A stretch of DNA of 64,000 nucleotides. Source: an uncultured Prevotella sp. (GTDB lineage Bacteria > Bacteroidota > Bacteroidia > Bacteroidales > Bacteroidaceae). The notes under the pieces are model-generated. The model did no database searches, had not been told where the DNA came from, and worked only from the letters and a program-made list of their open reading frames with translations. The translations under genes and the position numbers were made by a program. Below are positions 1 through 9,376 of this stretch, one piece after another. Numbering within the stretch: position 1 is the first letter of the stretch; each line of letters opens with the position of its first letter. The stretch lies in contig URQS01000003.1 in NCBI GenBank assembly GCA_900550035.1, positions 23,547-87,546 of the forward strand, given 5' to 3'.

Positions 1-2
1 GT

Positions 3-905
3 AAAATAGAACTTTCCGATTATTCAGACCTTTGGAGCAATTCTGGAAAGACGGCATCGGAGCATCTCTTCTCATTGCAGACAATATCGGGTGACAATAT
101 GTTCGGTACGCTGTTCTCATATCACTACTGCGGTATGACGAATGCGGCAGGTCATGTGGTAAACAGCCTTACGGTTGGTATGCGCTGGCACTGGTACATG
201 CTGTTTGAAGAAATGGACCATCGAATATACGAGGGTGTCCTGCATGCCTGGATACGCGAGGGGTCCGATACAAGCTGGGGCGGCGGCTCATACTTCCCGA
301 ACTTCGGTATATGGCAGAAGAGGGTAGAGAACCGTGAAGCACCTTACGACAATACGGACGTGACGTCGAGCTGGCGTTGCGACGGTGCAGGCTCTGAGCA
401 GTTCTTTGCTTTCCAGACAAAGTATCTTCAGCAGATAAGCGACCGTTCTCTCAGCCGTACTGATGCCAATTATCCTTTCCTTCGCTATGCGGATGTGCTT
501 CTCATTCTTGCCGAGGCGGCAAACGAACTTAACGGTCCTACGCAGGAAGCGGTGAGCGCACTGAACCAAGTACGCGAACGCAGCAATGCCACACCGCGTG
601 ACATAGAGCAGTTTGAAGAAGGAACAACCGTGAAGGTTGACGGTGTGAACACAAAGGTTTCACCTAAAGCTTCGTTGCGTTCTTCCATAATAGAAGAGCG
701 AGCCATGGAGCTTGCCCTTGAGGGAGACCGCCGCTGGGACCTCATACGCTGGGGTATATACCTGCCTGCCATGAACGCATTGGGCGGTTCCGACGAGGCG
801 GGAAATGTAAAGGAACGTTCTGAGAAGCATCTCCTGTTCCCCATTCCTGTTCTTGAAGTTCTGACAAACAAAGGTATTACAGCCAACAATCCCGGTTGGA
901 ACTAA
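3..905 (+). CDS. SusD/RagB-family surface glycan-binding lipoprotein, C-terminal part (cut by window edge)
   Basis: The frame is already open at the left edge, so the start and lipoprotein signal lie outside the window. About 300 residues of a usual 500-600 remain. The C-terminal signature of the SusD family is clear: a segment reading YPFLRYADVLLILAEA, then LNQVRERS, then a helix with EERAMELALEGDRRWDLIRWG, and an ending of the type LFPIPVLE...NPGWN. SusD proteins sit on the outer surface and hand oligosaccharides to the SusC TonB-dependent transporter, whose gene would be expected just upstream, outside the window. It is the first visible gene of the polysaccharide utilisation operon; the next gene follows after 41 bp. 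Confidence 0.93.
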   Translation, partial: KIELSDYSDLWSNSGKTASEHLFSLQTISGDNMFGTLFSYHYCGMTNAAGHVVNSLTVGMRWHWYMLFEEMDHRIYEGVLHAWIREGSDTSWGGGSYFPNFGIWQKRVENREAPYDNTDVTSSWRCDGAGSEQFFAFQTKYLQQISDRSLSRTDANYPFLRYADVLLILAEAANELNGPTQEAVSALNQVRERSNATPRDIEQFEEGTTVKVDGVNTKVSPKASLRSSIIEERAMELALEGDRRWDLIRWGIYLPAMNALGGSDEAGNVKERSEKHLLFPIPVLEVLTNKGITANNPGWN

Positions 906-946
906 TTAATTGAAACGATAAAGTAAAACAAAAATACGACAGAAAT

Positions 947-2143
947 ATGAAACGTGTATCATTTTCTATTATATGTGTCTGTATGTTGTTTGGGTTTATG
1001 GCATGTGACGACATAACGCAAGTTGATGAAGTCCTTGCCGGTGAAAATATACCTAATACAGGCGCTCCTGCCATTACAAAGATTGTCATGGCAAACGATG
1101 CGGAGGGAACACCGATAGAAACGGCAGCATTCACTCAGGTGGTGCGTATCGAGGGCATTAACCTCGGCAATGTCACCTCATTGAAGTTTAATGATGTGGA
1201 TGTGGATTTGAGCGAGGTATACTCAAGTTACGGCGCTGTGCTTGCAAAAGTGCCGAGGGTGCTTCCCGGGACGGTTACCGACCGTGTGTATGTGCAGACA
1301 GACCTGGGCAAGACATCAGCTCCGCTGAAAGTGACAATCCCTAAGCTGAAGATACAAGGACTTTATTGTGAGTATGCACAACCTGGCGACACCACGTATA
1401 TCCAAGGCAACGACTACGACCTGTACGGCATAACGGCAGAAGATGCAATCGTTAAGGTTGGCGACAAGGATGTTAATGTGCTTGCCGCGTCAGAGACAGA
1501 GCTGATGATACAGATACCCGGCAACGCAAAAATGGGCGATCCGGTTACTGTGCAGGGCACCAAGATGGCAGAGCCGGTAACACTTGATTATGCAAAACCG
1601 GGCGTGTCAGAACTGTTCGACTTCAACAACTGGCCCGGTTACGGTGCATTCACTCATGCAAGCAAGTATTCGTGGGCACCTAAAGATTTCCTGTACAGCA
1701 AATTCACGGCAGGACCTGACGATCCCCAACCTTTAGGGCGTGACGGCAAATACATACGCTTTAAAGACGATGTTAATGCCTGGGGCTGGATGGTATTCTG
1801 GGCTGGATATATAGACTTGCCAGCCGATGTGGCAGCCAATCCGCAGGATTATCAGATGCGCTTTGAGTTTTGGAATGACCAGAAATATCCGTTGAATTCC
1901 AATTACAGGATTATGTTCGGCAACTATCAGTGGTATCCCGGCGGTGACGGTGTAGCCCTGAATACCAAAAACCAGTGGAAGACAATACGCATAGACCTTG
2001 ACGAAGAAGACCCCGAAGGGCATGTGCTTGTTCCCGCAGGTACAGACAGCAGCGTACGCTACTCGTTCATGATAATATTCTCGCCCACCTCGGCGCAGAC
2101 CTATAACGTAGCAATGACAAACTTCCGTTTTGTAAAAAAATAA
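947..2143 (+). CDS. Surface glycan-binding lipoprotein with IPT/TIG domains (SGBP-B type)
   Basis: The 398-residue protein starts with a lipoprotein signal ending in GFMAC, so it should be tethered to the outer membrane surface. Residues about 40-215 look like two successive IPT/TIG immunoglobulin-like folds, judged from beta-strand patterning and the phrase VVRIEGINLG. The C-terminal half (about 220-398) is rich in Trp and Tyr and resembles the ligand-binding domain of SGBP-B proteins. No catalytic residues are recognised. Its place directly after susD and before the GH5 genes is the usual one for an SGBP. The bound glycan is inferred from the operon (mannan or glucomannan), not seen in the protein. 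Confidence 0.85.
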   Translation: MKRVSFSIICVCMLFGFMACDDITQVDEVLAGENIPNTGAPAITKIVMANDAEGTPIETAAFTQVVRIEGINLGNVTSLKFNDVDVDLSEVYSSYGAVLAKVPRVLPGTVTDRVYVQTDLGKTSAPLKVTIPKLKIQGLYCEYAQPGDTTYIQGNDYDLYGITAEDAIVKVGDKDVNVLAASETELMIQIPGNAKMGDPVTVQGTKMAEPVTLDYAKPGVSELFDFNNWPGYGAFTHASKYSWAPKDFLYSKFTAGPDDPQPLGRDGKYIRFKDDVNAWGWMVFWAGYIDLPADVAANPQDYQMRFEFWNDQKYPLNSNYRIMFGNYQWYPGGDGVALNTKNQWKTIRIDLDEEDPEGHVLVPAGTDSSVRYSFMIIFSPTSAQTYNVAMTNFRFVKK

Positions 2144-2149
2144 TAAGAC

Positions 2150-3262
2150 ATGAAGAATATTAAGTTTATCAATATAATCATGGCTCTTGCACTGGTGTGC
2201 TTTGGGCTGACGGCTTGCAGCAGTGATAATGACGACAATGGTGGAGAAGGCGGCGGAGGCACTGGTGGCGGAGGCTCCGTGGCAAAACTGGCAGAGCCGT
2301 ATTTCGGTGTCAACATGTCAGGTGCGGAGTTTGCCGCTGTCTATCCTGGCATAGACGGCACGCATTATGGCTATCCGACACGTTCTGATATTGAGTACTT
2401 TGCCAATAAAGGATTTAAGCTTATACGTTTCCCGTTCAGGTGGGAACGCATACAGAAGCAGCTTGGCGGCGAACTCGATCAGGTGGAGCTTGCAAAGATG
2501 AAGGCTGTTGTCAGTGTGGCGCAGGAGCTTGGTGTATACGTAATACTTGACCTGCACAACTTCGGGCGTTACTGTACGTACAGCAACGGGTATAGCTCGG
2601 CAGACAACAATTATGCCATATTAGGCTCTCGCACATGCTCTACTGCTCATTTCTGTGACTTGTGGAAACGTTTGGCGCAGGAGTTTATGGGATATACAAA
2701 TGTATGGGGCTATGACATAATGAACGAGCCCCACAATATGCTCAGCTCTTCACCATGGGACAAAATAGCCCAGGAATGTATAAACGCAATACGCGAGGTG
2801 GACAGGCAGACTCCCATTGTTGTTGAGGGGAACGAGTTTGCATCGTCAAGCAAGTGGACAAATCTCAGTCAGGATTTGAAAGACCTTACAGACCCTTCAG
2901 ACAAGCTCATATTCCAGGCACATATCTATTTTGACAATGATGCCAGTGGCAAATATGTCAAGGATTATGACGGCGAGCAGGCAACAGAGGATATAGGTGT
3001 TGAGAGGCTGAAGCCGTTTGTTGAGTGGTGCAAGAAGTATGGCAAGCAGGGCTTTGTCGGCGAATACGGCGTTCCTGACAACGACCCGCGCTGGCTTGTC
3101 ACCCTTGACAAGGCGCTGCAATATCTTTCTGAAAACGGCATAGGCGGCACATACTGGTCTGCCGGTCCGCGTTGGGGCGACGATGCCCTTGCCGTGCAGC
3201 CGATAAACGGGCAGGACAGGCCCCAGATGTCTGTTATCGGAAAGTATCTTAAGGCAGAATAA
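2150..3262 (+). CDS. GH5 endo-glycanase lipoprotein (probable endo-beta-mannanase or glucanase)
   Basis: 370 residues. The signal peptide ends in a lipobox (GLTAC) followed by a Gly/Asp-rich linker, so this enzyme is probably displayed on the cell surface and makes the first cuts in the polysaccharide. It is a GH5 barrel: RFPFRWERIQ near residue 95, LDLHNFGRY near 135, the acid/base motif MNEPHN (Glu193) and the nucleophile motif GFVGEYG (Glu305). The arrangement resembles that of GH5_5-like enzymes, but the subfamily is not assigned here. It is a close relative of the GH5 at 6963 in the same operon. Its stop overlaps the next start (TAATG). Confidence 0.88.
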   Translation: MKNIKFINIIMALALVCFGLTACSSDNDDNGGEGGGGTGGGGSVAKLAEPYFGVNMSGAEFAAVYPGIDGTHYGYPTRSDIEYFANKGFKLIRFPFRWERIQKQLGGELDQVELAKMKAVVSVAQELGVYVILDLHNFGRYCTYSNGYSSADNNYAILGSRTCSTAHFCDLWKRLAQEFMGYTNVWGYDIMNEPHNMLSSSPWDKIAQECINAIREVDRQTPIVVEGNEFASSSKWTNLSQDLKDLTDPSDKLIFQAHIYFDNDASGKYVKDYDGEQATEDIGVERLKPFVEWCKKYGKQGFVGEYGVPDNDPRWLVTLDKALQYLSENGIGGTYWSAGPRWGDDALAVQPINGQDRPQMSVIGKYLKAE

Positions 3263-4227
3263 TGATGTTTCTTATGAGCAGAATAAAGATTATTATTATT
3301 ATGTTGCTGATTACTGTGGCTGCCTCTGCTGTCACTCCGGTGAAGAGGTGGGGACAGTTGCAGGTCATAGGCAACCAGTTGTGTGACAGCAGGGGAGAAC
3401 CCGTGGTGCTTCGTGGCGTAAGTCTCGGGTGGCATAATCTGTGGCCCCGTTTTTACAATGCAAAGTGTGTGAAGTGGCTCCGCGACGACTGGCACTGTAC
3501 CGTGCTGCGTGCGGCAATGGGTGTATGCATTGAAGACAACTACAAGGAAAACCCGGAATTTGCACTGTCGTGCATGAACAATGTAATTAAGGCAGCCATA
3601 AAGAACGGGATATATGTCATAATAGACTGGCACACCTATTATCCTGAAAAGGATGAGGCTGTCAAGTTTTTCGGCATGATGGCAAAGGAATACGGCAAGT
3701 ATCCGAATGTCATATATGAGATATACAACGAGCCGATGGAGGATACATGGGAGAGTGTCAGCGACTATGCTTATGCCGTAATAGCGGAGATACGCAAGTA
3801 CGACGAGGACAATATCGTTCTTGTAGGTAATCCGCACTGGGACCAGGACCTGCATCTTGTGGCGGAACGCCCGTTGAAAGGGCTGACAAACATAATGTAC
3901 AGTCTTCATTTCTATGCGGCCACTCACGGTCAGGAACTGCGCGACCGTGCCGAGGCGGCATGGAAGCAAGGCATTCCTGTCTTTGTAAACGAATCGGCCG
4001 GAATGGAGTGTACCGGTGACGGGCCGCTTGACATGGATGAGTGGCAGCGCTGGACCGACTGGATGGAGGCACACCGCATAAGTTGGGTAAACTGGTCCAT
4101 TTCCGATAAGAACGAGACATGCTCGATGCTTATTCCAAGGGCCCGCAAAGACGGCCGTTGGACGGATGATGTCATAAAACCCTATGGCAGGATTGTAAGG
4201 GCTAACCTGCGAAAATACAATAAATGA
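3262..4227 (+). CDS. GH5 endoglucanase-like enzyme (GH5_2-like)
   Basis: 321 residues with an N-terminal signal peptide; it could also start at Met2 or Met6. The beginning of the mature protein, with WGQLQV and RGVSLGWHNLWPRFYN, is the hallmark of GH5_2 bacterial cellulases. The acid/base is Glu157 in YEIYNEP; the probable nucleophile is Glu244 in VFVNESAG, where most relatives have a Gly- or Trp-containing motif. A GH5_2 enzyme next to a mannosyl-glucose phosphorylase supports a glucose-containing mannan such as glucomannan as the target. The gene overlaps the previous stop by one base. Confidence 0.87.
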   Translation: MMFLMSRIKIIIIMLLITVAASAVTPVKRWGQLQVIGNQLCDSRGEPVVLRGVSLGWHNLWPRFYNAKCVKWLRDDWHCTVLRAAMGVCIEDNYKENPEFALSCMNNVIKAAIKNGIYVIIDWHTYYPEKDEAVKFFGMMAKEYGKYPNVIYEIYNEPMEDTWESVSDYAYAVIAEIRKYDEDNIVLVGNPHWDQDLHLVAERPLKGLTNIMYSLHFYAATHGQELRDRAEAAWKQGIPVFVNESAGMECTGDGPLDMDEWQRWTDWMEAHRISWVNWSISDKNETCSMLIPRARKDGRWTDDVIKPYGRIVRANLRKYNK

Positions 4228-4417
4228 CCCCCTCTGAGGAGGAGCATGGCAAGTTACGGTCTGAAAGGTGGCATTCCGGCCTGCAAGACATGGCCTTTTG
4301 CAAATCAGGCAGAGGCGGATGAAAACTGTAAGCAAAAGCCCCTTGAATATAACAGACTGTAAGTATTTGCCATAAAAGCTAAAGGCAATTCTGACAACAA
4401 GTAATAAAGACGATATA

Positions 4418-6958
4418 ATGAATAAACTTTCTATCATAGTAATATGCCAGATGTTTGTAGCATGCCTTGCATGTGCCCAGTCTTCGCTTGACGATATTGA
4501 CCGCCGGGCGTGGCACGATGCCGTGTCTCCCCTTCAGATGAAGGCGGCAGGCATGTATCCTTTTTCTGTGAAGAAAATAAAGTCATGCGCTTCAGACAGG
4601 GTACAGTCTTTGAGCGGTATTTGGACCTTGTCGGGAGCAGACGGCATAAATTCAGATATATCTGTTCCGTGCCGTGTTCCCGGCAGCATACATACGGCAT
4701 TGAAAGAAGCGGGAATTATTCCTGACCCGTGCGTTGGACGGAACGATACAGCGGCGGAGCGGAGGTCGTATCAGCGCTGGTATGTTACGCGGACGTTTTA
4801 TTATGACGGTACAATGTCCAGTCCGTTATTGTCTTTTAAAGGTGTGGCAAATAAATGCCGGGTATTTGTCAACGGTGTGCCTGTGGCTGAGCACGAGGGC
4901 ATGTTCGGTGGTCCGGATATAGCGGTGGATAAATATCTGAAGCGCGGCGAGAATGTCATAAAGGTGGAACTCCTGCCGATACCCAAGATTTATAACGGCG
5001 GCTGGCCGGCAACGGCAAATGAGGCATGGAAGCATACAGTCGTGTCAAACTGTGTGTACGGCTGGCATTATTCAAAGATACCCTCAATGGGTATATGGAA
5101 TGATGTGCACCTCGTAGACCGCCCGGACTTGCGGATAGAAAATCCGTTCTTCATCACCCGTTCCGTGAAAGGTGACATGCGGATGCAACTTACGCTCCCG
5201 AAGGAGACGACAGGAGAAATACGTTTGTTGGTCAAGCCTTATAACTTTGAAGGCAGGCCGCAGGCTTTTGTAACCACGATAAACAAAGTCAAAGGGAATG
5301 CCGCTTTTGACTTTAATATAAAAGAGCCGTGTCTGTGGTGGCCGAACGGCACCGGCAGCCAGAACCTATACGATGCTGAAGTGCAACTTGTGGCTGACGG
5401 AAAGGTGCAGTCGGTATGTGCACGGCGTTTCGGCGTAAGGACTGTTGAGATGAAACCGTTACCGGAAGGAGAGCGTGAGGACTTATACAACTGGACTTTC
5501 TGTATCAACGGACGTGACATGTTCGTAAAAGGGACGGGCTGGTGCATGATGGATGCCTTGCTTGATTTTTCAAAAGAACGTTACGACCGTTTCTTGTCCG
5601 TTGCCCGTCATCAGAATATCCAACTGATAAGGGCATGGGGCGGAGGAATGCCGGAAACGGACATATTCTATGAGCTTTGTGACGAGAAGGGTATTATGGT
5701 CATGCAGGAGTGGCCCACGGCATGGAACAGTCATGAGACACAGCCGTTCGGCATGCTGGAGGAAACGGTTGTCCTCAATACCGTACGTCTGAGAAATCAT
5801 CCTTCGCTTGTAATGTGGGGAGGAGGCAATGAATCGGATAAGCCTTATGGTAAGGCCATAGACATGATGGGGCGTCTTAGCGTGGAACTTGACGGCTCCA
5901 GGCCGTTTCACCGTGCGGAGGCATGGGGCGGCAGCCGCCATAACTACAACTGTTGGTGGGACGAGATGCACCTTAATCACAATCTTAACATGACTGCGCG
6001 CTTCTGGGGAGAGTTTGGTGTGCCGTCGCTGCCTCATGCGGAGACGGTAAGGAAATATCTTGACGGTGAGAAATATGTATGGCAGCCGGATAAAGAATCG
6101 GCATTCACCCATCATACTCCTATATTCGGAACTAACGGAGAGATAAGCCGGCTGGGACAGTATGCCGGATATTTCACATCATTGGAAACTCTGGAAGACG
6201 CCGTGTTAGGTTCTCAGATGTCGCAGGTAGTAGGCGTAAGGCATACTCTTGAGCGTGCCCGGACAATGTGGCCTAATACAACCGGTGCCCTTTATTATAA
6301 GCTGAACGATAACTATCCGGGACTGTCATGGTCGAGTGTAGATTATTATGGTGCGGTCAAGCCGCTGCATTATTTTGCGCGCCGTGCCTTTGAACCGGCA
6401 ACGACAGTCTTGCTGCTTGACAGGACAAACATGGCGGGGCAGGAGGTGAAGATACCTTATTATCTCCTTGACGACAATAACATCGTTACCGGCAAGACCG
6501 TTAAGGCACATCTGTCGGTATGGAACCATAAGATGCAGTGCGTACTTGACACGGCGATATCGGTAAAGCCTAAGGGCAGAGTTGATAAGATTGCAGATAT
6601 CGTTCTGACGAAGGAGCAGACGTTGAGCGAGATGTTGTACATGAAGACAGACCTCATTAAGGACGACGGTACGCTTGTGGCAAGAAACTGGTATTTCTGC
6701 AACTACGATACACGTCGTGGCGTAATGCTTGAGTCGCGGGCGGCGGATGTCCGTACGGAACAGGACGGGAAAAACATAACAATAACCAATATATCGGCAT
6801 TTCCTGCCGTGGGTGTTACCGTCGATGTCCCTGGGCAGTCGTCACAGTTGCTATTGTCTGATAATTATTTGTGGCTTGATCCGGGAGAGACGGTAACGGT
6901 TGGCTCCAATATATCGTGTCCTGCCGTGGTCAGTTGGTGGAACTCAAAAAATAAATGA
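4418..6958 (+). CDS. GH2-family exo-enzyme, beta-mannosidase-like
   Basis: 846 residues with an N-terminal signal peptide (MNKLSIIVICQMFVACLACA, cleaved after CAQ or retained near Cys19). The layout is that of GH2 beta-mannosidases: a jelly-roll near 60-235 containing PGSIHTAL and WYVTRTF, an Ig-like domain near 240-345, a TIM barrel from about 350 with LIRAWGGGM, and C-terminal beta domains. The acid/base is Glu472 in MWGGGNESD and the probable nucleophile is Glu532 in FWGEFG. The related exo-beta-glucosaminidases have similar sequences, so the exact sugar is inferred from GH130 and ManA in the operon. It follows a 190-bp spacer, the longest gap in the operon, in which I see no gene. Confidence 0.85.
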   Translation: MNKLSIIVICQMFVACLACAQSSLDDIDRRAWHDAVSPLQMKAAGMYPFSVKKIKSCASDRVQSLSGIWTLSGADGINSDISVPCRVPGSIHTALKEAGIIPDPCVGRNDTAAERRSYQRWYVTRTFYYDGTMSSPLLSFKGVANKCRVFVNGVPVAEHEGMFGGPDIAVDKYLKRGENVIKVELLPIPKIYNGGWPATANEAWKHTVVSNCVYGWHYSKIPSMGIWNDVHLVDRPDLRIENPFFITRSVKGDMRMQLTLPKETTGEIRLLVKPYNFEGRPQAFVTTINKVKGNAAFDFNIKEPCLWWPNGTGSQNLYDAEVQLVADGKVQSVCARRFGVRTVEMKPLPEGEREDLYNWTFCINGRDMFVKGTGWCMMDALLDFSKERYDRFLSVARHQNIQLIRAWGGGMPETDIFYELCDEKGIMVMQEWPTAWNSHETQPFGMLEETVVLNTVRLRNHPSLVMWGGGNESDKPYGKAIDMMGRLSVELDGSRPFHRAEAWGGSRHNYNCWWDEMHLNHNLNMTARFWGEFGVPSLPHAETVRKYLDGEKYVWQPDKESAFTHHTPIFGTNGEISRLGQYAGYFTSLETLEDAVLGSQMSQVVGVRHTLERARTMWPNTTGALYYKLNDNYPGLSWSSVDYYGAVKPLHYFARRAFEPATTVLLLDRTNMAGQEVKIPYYLLDDNNIVTGKTVKAHLSVWNHKMQCVLDTAISVKPKGRVDKIADIVLTKEQTLSEMLYMKTDLIKDDGTLVARNWYFCNYDTRRGVMLESRAADVRTEQDGKNITITNISAFPAVGVTVDVPGQSSQLLLSDNYLWLDPGETVTVGSNISCPAVVSWWNSKNK

Positions 6959-6962
6959 AATT

Positions 6963-7973
6963 ATGAATAAGATAAAGTTAAGCTTGATATCAGTATTGAT
7001 AACGTTAAGTGGCGGAATGCTTGCAGGTGAGCCTTTCGGTGTTAACCTCGCCTGTGGTGATTTCGGTTCGGTATTCCCCGGTGAATATAACAGGCATTAT
7101 ACATATCCCACCGATGCGGATCTTGTATACTGGCAGCAGAAAGGACTGATGCTCGTACGTCTGCCTTTCCGCTGGGAACGTCTTCAGCATAAGCCTTACG
7201 GACCTTTGTGCCAGGACGATCTGGCTAAGGTGAAAGACTTTGTAAAGGCTGCCGGAAAGCGTGGGATGAAGGTTCTTTTTGACATGCACAACTATTGCCG
7301 CCGTATAGATGAGGGCACAGAGAAGATTGTAGGTACGCCCGAATTGTCTTATGAGAGCTATGGGCAGTTCTGGCGTATGATGGCACAGGAGTTCCGCGAC
7401 TTCGGCAACATCTATGGCTACGGACTGATGAACGAGCCTCACGACCTGCCCGCAAGTGTGTCATGGCACAAAATGGCACAGGTGGCGATAGACTCTATCA
7501 GAACCGTGGACACAAAAACTCCTATAGTCGTAGGCGGATATCATTGGAGCTCGGCACGGCGTTGGGTACAGATGAGTGATAACCTTAAGACATTACGTGA
7601 CCCTGCTGAAAATATCATATTTGAGGCACATTGCTATTTCGACTTTGACGGCTCGGGCACTTATAAGTTTACATACGAACAGGAAGAGGGAACCCCCAAG
7701 CGCGGCGTGGACCTTGTACGCCCTTTTGTGGAATGGCTTAATAAAAACAATCTTCGCGGTATAATAGGCGAATATGGCATACCCGAAGGAGATGAACGTT
7801 GGGAGAAGACATTGGACAACTTCCTTTCATATTTGCAGAAGAACGGTGTCCCCGCGCTTTATTGGGCGTCAGGACCATGGTGGACGGATGCCGTAATGAC
7901 AATCCCGACATACCGAGGCGGCAAGGAGAAGCCTCAGGTTAAGATTATGGAGAAGTATAAGGAGACAAAATAA
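6963..7973 (+). CDS. Second GH5 endo-glycanase, secreted
   Basis: An open frame extends upstream to 6900, but that part lies inside the GH2 gene. The ATG at 6963, four bases after the GH2 stop, gives a clean type-I signal peptide (MNKIKLSLISVLITLSGGMLAG), so I use it. The mature GH5 is closely related to the enzyme at 2150: RLPFRWERLQ, FDMHNYC, acid/base in LMNEPHD, nucleophile in GIIGEYGIP. It lacks the lipobox and Gly linker of that paralogue and is therefore likely periplasmic, working on imported oligosaccharides. The subfamily is not assigned. Confidence 0.87.
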   Translation: MNKIKLSLISVLITLSGGMLAGEPFGVNLACGDFGSVFPGEYNRHYTYPTDADLVYWQQKGLMLVRLPFRWERLQHKPYGPLCQDDLAKVKDFVKAAGKRGMKVLFDMHNYCRRIDEGTEKIVGTPELSYESYGQFWRMMAQEFRDFGNIYGYGLMNEPHDLPASVSWHKMAQVAIDSIRTVDTKTPIVVGGYHWSSARRWVQMSDNLKTLRDPAENIIFEAHCYFDFDGSGTYKFTYEQEEGTPKRGVDLVRPFVEWLNKNNLRGIIGEYGIPEGDERWEKTLDNFLSYLQKNGVPALYWASGPWWTDAVMTIPTYRGGKEKPQVKIMEKYKETK

Positions 7974-8022
7974 CAGGAGGACCGATAAGCTGTCAGTACA
8001 CTTCATCAATAAATTATTCACT

Positions 8023-9363
8023 ATGACAAGCAAGTATTTTCTCATAGCTATGATGTTAGTTTCTTCCGCCGTCTATGCCGGTATTCCGTTTACGCACGGT
8101 AATCTCAAGGTAGACGGCAGCGGAAGATACCTTGAGCATGACGACGGTACACCTTTTTTATATATGGGTGATACGGCATGGGAGATGCTCTCAAGACTTA
8201 CGTATGAAGAAGCCTGTGCCTATATGGACAACAGGGTGGGGAAGGGAATAAACGTTATACAGACCGTTCTTCTCTCCGAGCTGGCAGGCATCAGGGATAC
8301 AACGGCAGCAGGTGTCACGCAGTTAATAAACGGAGATGTCTGCAGCCCCAATCCCCTTTATCTGGCACATGCCGACTCCGTCCTTGCATACGCGGAGCAA
8401 ATCGGACTGTATCTTGCAATATTACCCACATGGGGTGACAAGGTAGACAAGCAATGGGGCAACGGACCGGAGATATTTAATGAACATAATGCGGAAGAAT
8501 ACGGAAGAATTTTGGGGCGCAGGTGGGCTTCACGCCCTAATATTATATGGATAATAGGAGGCGACCGTGGAGGCGGCGGAAAGAACAGGGCAGTATGGAA
8601 TGCAATGGCAAGGGGCATAAAGTCTGAGGACAAAGTGCATCTTATGACATATCATCCGCATGGAGAGCACTCGTCGTCCATGTGGTTCCACGATGAAGAC
8701 TGGCTTGACTTTAACATGATACAGACCGGTCATTGTCAGCAGGGGTATGATATATACCGCCGTATGATGTTGCATGACATGGCCCTGAAACCGGTAAAGC
8801 CCGTTATGGACGGAGAACCACGGTATGAAGACATACCGCGCAACTTCAAAAAGGAAGACGGCAGGTTTGGGGCTGCCGACGTTAGGCATACGTTATATCA
8901 GAGCATGCTTACCGGTGCATGCGGATACACTTACGGCAACAACAATCTGTGGCAAATGTATGCTCCGGGGCGCGAACCCAAGTGTGACGCGCGTACATAC
9001 TGGTACGACGCGATGAATATGGAGGCTGAATGTCAGCTTATACATTTTGTGAAGCTTTGGCACGAAATACCTTTCAGAGGTGGGTATAATGTTCCGCATT
9101 GTGCCGTTCCCGCGGATGAATACGGTTGTGATGAGGCTGTTGCCTTTATTACAGGGGATTATATGCTGTGCTACTTTCCCGGAGGGAACAGCTGGAGACT
9201 GACGGTACCTGATACGTTCGGTCACCTGTATGCAGCAGAGTGGATGAATCCCCGTACCGGACAGCGCATGCCCGGAGGTATTTCTGAAGGGTATGTGGTT
9301 GATGTGAGTTTGCCGGAGGGTGGTAATGACGACTGGCTTTTGATATTGAAAAAAGAAAAATAA
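8023..9363 (+). CDS. DUF4038/GH140-like glycoside hydrolase
   Basis: 446 residues with a type-I signal (cleavage near VYAG). It starts with a conserved HGNLKVDGSGRYLEH segment and FLYMGDTAWEML, typical of the DUF4038 barrel related to GH140 endo-apiosidases. Asp181 in WIIGGDRGG and Glu265 in VMDGEPRYE fall where the acidic catalytic pair of GH140 is expected. The C-terminal 90 residues look like the small beta domain usually attached to DUF4038. The substrate cannot be read from the sequence: GH140 acts on apiose-containing rhamnogalacturonan II, but many DUF4038 proteins are uncharacterised. The gene is followed after 13 bp by the GH130 gene. Confidence 0.8.
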   Translation: MTSKYFLIAMMLVSSAVYAGIPFTHGNLKVDGSGRYLEHDDGTPFLYMGDTAWEMLSRLTYEEACAYMDNRVGKGINVIQTVLLSELAGIRDTTAAGVTQLINGDVCSPNPLYLAHADSVLAYAEQIGLYLAILPTWGDKVDKQWGNGPEIFNEHNAEEYGRILGRRWASRPNIIWIIGGDRGGGGKNRAVWNAMARGIKSEDKVHLMTYHPHGEHSSSMWFHDEDWLDFNMIQTGHCQQGYDIYRRMMLHDMALKPVKPVMDGEPRYEDIPRNFKKEDGRFGAADVRHTLYQSMLTGACGYTYGNNNLWQMYAPGREPKCDARTYWYDAMNMEAECQLIHFVKLWHEIPFRGGYNVPHCAVPADEYGCDEAVAFITGDYMLCYFPGGNSWRLTVPDTFGHLYAAEWMNPRTGQRMPGGISEGYVVDVSLPEGGNDDWLLILKKEK

Positions 9364-9376
9364 TATTAATACAATT

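Noticed and set aside
2965..4437. A 490-codon open frame on the - strand across the GH5 genes
   Set aside because: It lies opposite two well-supported GH5 genes, has no recognisable domain or start signal, and its amino-acid mix is that of an antisense frame.
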